Under the pieces are notes generated by a model. It was given only the letters and a program-made list of their open reading frames with translations. It was not told the origin of the DNA and did no database searches. Of a DNA stretch of 64,000 bases, positions 59,734-64,000 are shown piece by piece. The stretch is from positions 1-64,000 of the forward strand of contig JBHGBD010000008.1 in the NCBI GenBank assembly GCA_041946825.1, written 5' to 3'. How positions within the stretch are numbered: position 1 is the stretch's first letter; every line of letters begins with the position of its first letter. Origin of the DNA: CAZTHM01 sp041946825 (GTDB taxonomy: Bacteria; Acidobacteriota; Terriglobia; UBA7540). Both the position numbers and the translations under genes were made by a program.

Positions 59734-61617
59734 ATGGGCAGGATCGCCAAACTGATATCTCGCGCGCTTTTACTTGCGGGCTTGCTTGCTGCCCTCTGTC
59801 CAGCTGATTCCACTCAGGTGAATCCAGGCGGCGCTCAAAGTGCCGCCGAGTACGACTCAGCCTACCGCCTGCTTGAGAGTGGGAAGACTCAGGAGGCCAT
59901 CAACGCGATTGACGCCGCACTCGCGCACTCCCCTCGCAGTCCAGCGCTTTATAACCTGCGGGGTTTGGCGAAGGCGCGCCTTGGCAAGATCCCGGAGGCC
60001 GAATCGGCCTTTCGCAAGGTGATCGAACTCCAGCCACGAGCGGCGCTGGGCTACAACAACCTCGCTACTTTGCTGGCGCAGTCGGGCCGCCTGCGAGAAG
60101 CGGTTGATTCGTTTCGCGCAGCTCTCAAGCTCGAGCCGCGGAATTTCTCCGCGCTGATTGGGATCTCGAAAACCCTGACTGCCTTGCGTGAATTTGCACA
60201 GGCAAAGCCGTGTCTGGAAGCCGCCTTAGCAGTGAAGCCGGGCGATTTCGAGGCCGCGCTGGAGCTTGCGCGCGTTCAGCGGGAACTGAAGGATACGGCG
60301 GCTGCGCAGAAGACGTTTGCGCAGATCCGCCCCCCTGTGGACGCGGCATCAGTCGTCAGGTATTACTCTCTCGCGGCGATGTTGGCGGAGGACCGCGGCG
60401 ACGCCGAGGCGGCTCTCAAATCGTATCGTCGCGCCCACGAGTTCGCTCCGCAATCATTCGAAATCTATGTATCTCTAGCACGCGCTTTCGTCAAACACCT
60501 CCCAGAGTCTGCGGCTGATGCGTTGCCAAGTCCGCCGGCTCACTTGAGCTCCGAACAGCATTTCGCTCTGGGCCTGCTATTCGCGTCCCACAACCTGTTC
60601 AGGGAGGCCATCCCCCAATTTGAAGAGACACTCCGCCTCGAACCAGCGAGCTACTCGGCGGCCTTTAACCTGGTCATTGCGTATCGTGGCGCCGGACAGA
60701 TTCAGGAGGCCACTCAGATCGGCCGGAAAATCTTGAAGGAGCGGCCAACCGCCGAACTGCACAACCTGGTTGCGTCGCTGGAGGAGACGGCGGGAGACTA
60801 CCTTAATGCCGTGCGCGACTACCAACGCGCGGTGGAGCTCGAACCCACGAATGAGCAGTACACTTTCGATCTGGGGATGGAATACCTGGTGCATTTTACT
60901 TTCGATCCCGCGCAGGAGGTTTTTCGCGTCGGAACCCAACGATTCCCGTCCTCAGTTCGCCAGCACGTGGGTTTGGGCTACGCTCACTACGGGGTGCGCC
61001 AGTATCTGGAAGCCGCGGAGGCGTTCCTGACCGCCCTCGAAATCGATCCCACTTCTCCTGCCGCATTTGCGGCCTGGAATTCGCTCCCGGCGTTTCTGGG
61101 GCCGACGGAATTCACGAAGATCCTTCCACGCGTTAAGAGCCTCGCGGAGCATTACCAGCAGAATCCGCATGCACAATACTGTTACGGAGTTCTGCTCCTG
61201 CGCCGGGGTCAGGTCAACGCCGAGAAGGAGAATCTGCGACTCGCCCAGCCGCTATTGGAGCGGGCAATCCAGTTGAATCCCGAATTTGCCGACGCGCACC
61301 TGGAACTGGGAAACCTTTACGCAACACTCAAGGAGCATGCCAAGGCTGCCGTGGAATTTACTGAAGCGGCCCGCCTCAGCCCCCGATCGGAGATGGCTCA
61401 CTACCGGCTGGGCCAGACCTACCGCAACCTGAATCAACTCGAGCGCGCCCAAAAGGAACTTGCCGAATACACGGAACTCACCCGCGACCGCCGTGAACTC
61501 ATGGCTCGCAGCCGCGCGGCTATCAAACAATTTGTCCTCGCGCAATCGGGATCACCGACCGAAGGTAGCCGCACCCGACCTAAGTTTCCCCACGACCCTC
61601 AGCCGTCTGAAAGGTGA
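59734..61617 (+). CDS. Large exported TPR-repeat protein
   Basis: The 627-residue protein has a signal peptide (LISRALLLAGLLAALCPAD) and at least ten TPRs through its length: YDSAYRLLESGKTQEAINAID, GYNNLATLLAQSGRLREAVD, SAAFNLVIAYRGAGQIQEA, HVGLGYAHYGVRQYLEAAEAF, LELGNLYATLKEHAKAAVEF and HYRLGQTYRNLNQLERAQKEL. The ATG at 59734 lies 2 bp after the stop of the FG-GAP gene, so the two are co-translated. It is likely a partner of that protein in the periplasm. Confidence 0.86.
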   Translation: MGRIAKLISRALLLAGLLAALCPADSTQVNPGGAQSAAEYDSAYRLLESGKTQEAINAIDAALAHSPRSPALYNLRGLAKARLGKIPEAESAFRKVIELQPRAALGYNNLATLLAQSGRLREAVDSFRAALKLEPRNFSALIGISKTLTALREFAQAKPCLEAALAVKPGDFEAALELARVQRELKDTAAAQKTFAQIRPPVDAASVVRYYSLAAMLAEDRGDAEAALKSYRRAHEFAPQSFEIYVSLARAFVKHLPESAADALPSPPAHLSSEQHFALGLLFASHNLFREAIPQFEETLRLEPASYSAAFNLVIAYRGAGQIQEATQIGRKILKERPTAELHNLVASLEETAGDYLNAVRDYQRAVELEPTNEQYTFDLGMEYLVHFTFDPAQEVFRVGTQRFPSSVRQHVGLGYAHYGVRQYLEAAEAFLTALEIDPTSPAAFAAWNSLPAFLGPTEFTKILPRVKSLAEHYQQNPHAQYCYGVLLLRRGQVNAEKENLRLAQPLLERAIQLNPEFADAHLELGNLYATLKEHAKAAVEFTEAARLSPRSEMAHYRLGQTYRNLNQLERAQKELAEYTELTRDRRELMARSRAAIKQFVLAQSGSPTEGSRTRPKFPHDPQPSER

Positions 61618-61790
61618 AGACGGACGGGTACTCGGAGTTGGTGTTCCAGCTCGGAGAATTGTTGTCTCCGCCTCTCCATTGGGTTTTCTAGTGTTTGGCC
61701 ACGTGCTATTGAGCCAAATCGTAAAATGTGGTACTTTTTGTCCCACGTCGGGCTTGAGTCGAAAACATCATCTACCACCAGGAGGCTGCC

Positions 61791-64000
61791 GTGAAGCGCG
61801 ACTCCACCGTGAAGGTATTGCGGAATTCCGTTCTGTTGCTTTTCGCGACGATCTATCTGTCGGCTGTTGGCGCTTGGGCTCAGGTTGACCGGGGCGCTAT
61901 CGCGGGCACCGTTACCGACGCGAGCGGGGCTGTTGTACCAAACGCGACCATCACGCTTACGAATCTGGGCGTCGGCCAATCCACGAAACTTACCACCGAT
62001 GAATCCGGCGGCTATGTCGCCAACCTGCTCCGCATCGGCAAATACACGGTTACGGCTGAGGCAGAAGGGTTCAGTAAAACGGTGCAGGAGAATGTGGAGG
62101 TGGGAGTCAACCAGGTTGTGCGCGTTGACTTGACCCTCCAGGTGGGCTCGACGACTCAGACCGTCGAGGTGACCGGGGCTCCGCCGCTTGTTCAAAGCGA
62201 GACTTCGTCTTTGGGGACGATCGAGACGGAGCGCCGCATAGTCGACCTGCCGCTGAACGGACGCAACTTCATCGCCCTGGCGTATTTGGGTCCCGGAGCC
62301 AATTCCGGCCAGCAGGGAACGAACGTCAGCGGCGGCGTGTTCGAGAACGAGCGGGGCAACGAAGCCCTCTCGGTCAACGGACTTCGCGTTTCGAACAACA
62401 ACTTCCTGCTCGACGGCGTGGACAACAACGAGTTTGGGCTGGGCGGCGTGATCGCCATGCCCCCGCCCGACGCCATTCAGGAGTTCCGCATCGAGGAAAA
62501 CTCGATGAGCGCAGAGTTCGGGCGCGGCGGCGCCGCGGTCAACGTCGCAATTAAATCAGGAACCAATGAAATTCACGGCGGAGCCTATGAGTTTATTCGC
62601 AACGACAAACTGGATGCCGCGAACTTTTTCGACAACGTCGCCGGACTCGAGAAACCGTCCTTCCGCCGTAACCAGTTCGGCTTCTTCCTCGGCGGGCCTA
62701 TCAGGAAAAACCAGACTTTTGTCTTCGGCGACTACCAGGGTATCCGAATCCGGCAGGGCCTGACCTTCGTCAACACCGTCCCCAGTGCCGGCGAGCAGCA
62801 GGGCGACTTCAGCGGGCGCCTGACGGGAAGCACTTTCTCCCCCTGCCCGAGTCCCGGGGCAGGCGATCCCACTTTCGATGAAGGGGCGATTTTCGACCCA
62901 GCCACCACGCGCAGCTTCACCTGCTCCGACGGGACGCCGATCGTTCTCCGCGACCAGTTCTCGTATCTCGGCCAGCCGAATATCATTCCTCCCGATAGGA
63001 TCAACGCAGTCGGTCAGAACATCGCCAACCTTTATCCGGCGCCTAACATTCCCGGGGCGGGATTCTTTGACAACTACGCGCTGAACCCCAAGCTGACCAA
63101 TGACCAGGACTCCTTCGACCTCCGAATCGATCACCGCTTCCGCGAAGGAGACCAGATCTTCGGTCACTACAGTTTTGGCGACGTTGACAGCCACCGGCCG
63201 GGTCCACTGGGTGATCTGGGAGGCGACTACTGCTGCCAGAGCAATTCCAAGAATCGCGCTCAGCACTACGCTGCCGGATGGACGCACACGCTCAGCCCCA
63301 CCCTGCTGAACGACCTCCACGGGGGCTTCTTCCGGTACCACGTGGCTGGACTGCCTCTAAATTTCGGCACGAATGCTTCTCAGGGGCTAGGAATTTCCAA
63401 TGCTAATCGCGGCGACGAAACTTCCTCCGGCTTGTCGTTTATCGAGGTAGCCAATTACCAACCGCTGGGCGATTCACTCTGGACGCCCGAATTTGTGGTG
63501 GAAAACATCTTCCAGGTTGCGGACACCCTGAGCTGGGTTCGCGGGAAGCATTCCTTGAAATTCGGAATGGATTTCCGGCGCCAGCAGCGAAACTTCTTTC
63601 AAACCACGGCGCCGGCTGGATGGTTCGGTTTCTACGGTCAATACTCGACTGACCTGACAACCGGGACCGGTGGTTCCGGCCTTGCCGACACGTTGCTGGG
63701 GGTTCCCAGTTATTTCGAGCAGGACAATTTGCGGGGCGAGTATCCTACCCGTTACTGGGACCTGGCGGGTTTCGTTCAGGATGATTTTCATGTTACGCCG
63801 AACCTGACCCTCAACCTGGGCCTCCGCTACGAAGTTGTATCTCCTGTGAACGGACGCATCGGGAACTTCGATCTTGCCAAGGCTATGGTGGTGAATGCCG
63901 AGGGACCGAATGGTGTGCCCCACGCCGGCGTCCAGTATGACAAAAACAATTTCGGGCCGCGTATCGGACTTGCCTGGTCGCCCTTCAGCGGCAAGCGCAC
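61791..64000 (+). CDS. Oar-type outer-membrane receptor, N-terminal part
   Basis: The frame opens at a GTG 5 nt behind AGGAGG and remains open to the right edge (736 codons), so the gene is cut by the window. The product has a signal peptide (SVLLLFATIYLSAVGAWAQ), a CarboxypepD_reg domain (GAIAGTVTDASGAVVPNATIT, about residues 24-105), the plug motif ETERRIVDLPLNGRNFIALA, GLRVSNNNFLLDGVDNNEFG, FRIEENSMSAEFGRGGAAVN, KSGTNEIHGGAYEF, and the beginning of the barrel. It belongs to the same superfamily as 50569-54354, but it has the classical LPLNGRNF segment where the first has HELPIAISD. It may be specific for a different ligand. Confidence 0.9.
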   Translation, partial: MKRDSTVKVLRNSVLLLFATIYLSAVGAWAQVDRGAIAGTVTDASGAVVPNATITLTNLGVGQSTKLTTDESGGYVANLLRIGKYTVTAEAEGFSKTVQENVEVGVNQVVRVDLTLQVGSTTQTVEVTGAPPLVQSETSSLGTIETERRIVDLPLNGRNFIALAYLGPGANSGQQGTNVSGGVFENERGNEALSVNGLRVSNNNFLLDGVDNNEFGLGGVIAMPPPDAIQEFRIEENSMSAEFGRGGAAVNVAIKSGTNEIHGGAYEFIRNDKLDAANFFDNVAGLEKPSFRRNQFGFFLGGPIRKNQTFVFGDYQGIRIRQGLTFVNTVPSAGEQQGDFSGRLTGSTFSPCPSPGAGDPTFDEGAIFDPATTRSFTCSDGTPIVLRDQFSYLGQPNIIPPDRINAVGQNIANLYPAPNIPGAGFFDNYALNPKLTNDQDSFDLRIDHRFREGDQIFGHYSFGDVDSHRPGPLGDLGGDYCCQSNSKNRAQHYAAGWTHTLSPTLLNDLHGGFFRYHVAGLPLNFGTNASQGLGISNANRGDETSSGLSFIEVANYQPLGDSLWTPEFVVENIFQVADTLSWVRGKHSLKFGMDFRRQQRNFFQTTAPAGWFGFYGQYSTDLTTGTGGSGLADTLLGVPSYFEQDNLRGEYPTRYWDLAGFVQDDFHVTPNLTLNLGLRYEVVSPVNGRIGNFDLAKAMVVNAEGPNGVPHAGVQYDKNNFGPRIGLAWSPFSGKR

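Overview
The window looks like a chromosomal piece of an Acidobacteriota genome, probably a soil or subsurface lineage. Evidence: high GC by eye, CarD, a class II ribonucleotide reductase, Ser/Thr kinases fused to TolB/TPR modules, and a dense cluster of Oar-type outer-membrane receptors (carboxypeptidase-regulatory plus TonB-receptor barrel) with TPR, sulfatase-like and FG-GAP/ASPIC-UnbV proteins. No phage, transposase or CRISPR array was seen. The phylum call is inference from gene content; no 16S gene is present.

Layout. 1-2655: truncated B12-dependent ribonucleotide reductase with its promoter and a possible NrdR box, then carD and a long non-coding stretch with an AT-rich island. 2656-10673: mixed housekeeping genes (TPR protein, YvcK/CofD-like protein, orphan receiver, kelch-like exported protein, PilZ, TrpB2, esterase). 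10894-23748: a continuous hydrogen operon, comprising a possible sigma-54 promoter, cNMP-binding protein, four subunits of a group 3b-type NAD(P)-linked [NiFe] hydrogenase, maturation protease, hypCDE-AB-F, and formate-tetrahydrofolate ligase. 23789-24530: a truncated tRNA-Lys that keeps its promoter and runs into an MBL-fold hydrolase gene. 24605-34133: Mrp/DUF971/YVTN cluster, cystathionine beta-synthase, amino-acid permease, TPR lipid-methyltransferase-like pair, cupin and SDR. 34158-38067: a minus-strand glyoxylate/glycerate operon. 38319-41042: a divergent membrane pyrophosphatase. 41176-50141: signalling region with a tandem PilZ protein, two Ser/Thr kinases, a cyclase-like protein and a kinase pseudogene. 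50569-64000: two Oar-type receptors bracketing a sulfatase-like TPR lipoprotein, TPR proteins and a Tat-exported FG-GAP protein.

How genes work together. The hydrogenase operon carries nearly everything needed to make and mature one soluble hydrogenase; its NADPH/H2 exchange could be coupled to one-carbon metabolism by the co-transcribed formate-THF ligase. The 34-38 kb operon would route glyoxylate or tartronate semialdehyde to 2-phosphoglycerate. The 50-64 kb cluster is the least understood: all proteins appear exported or surface-located and recur together in acidobacteria, but their joint role is unknown.

A second theme is intergenic. At least six spacers, several of them inside operons, hold low-complexity hairpin elements. 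Each is built of 7-9 nt quasi-repeats, yet the unit sequence differs from site to site.
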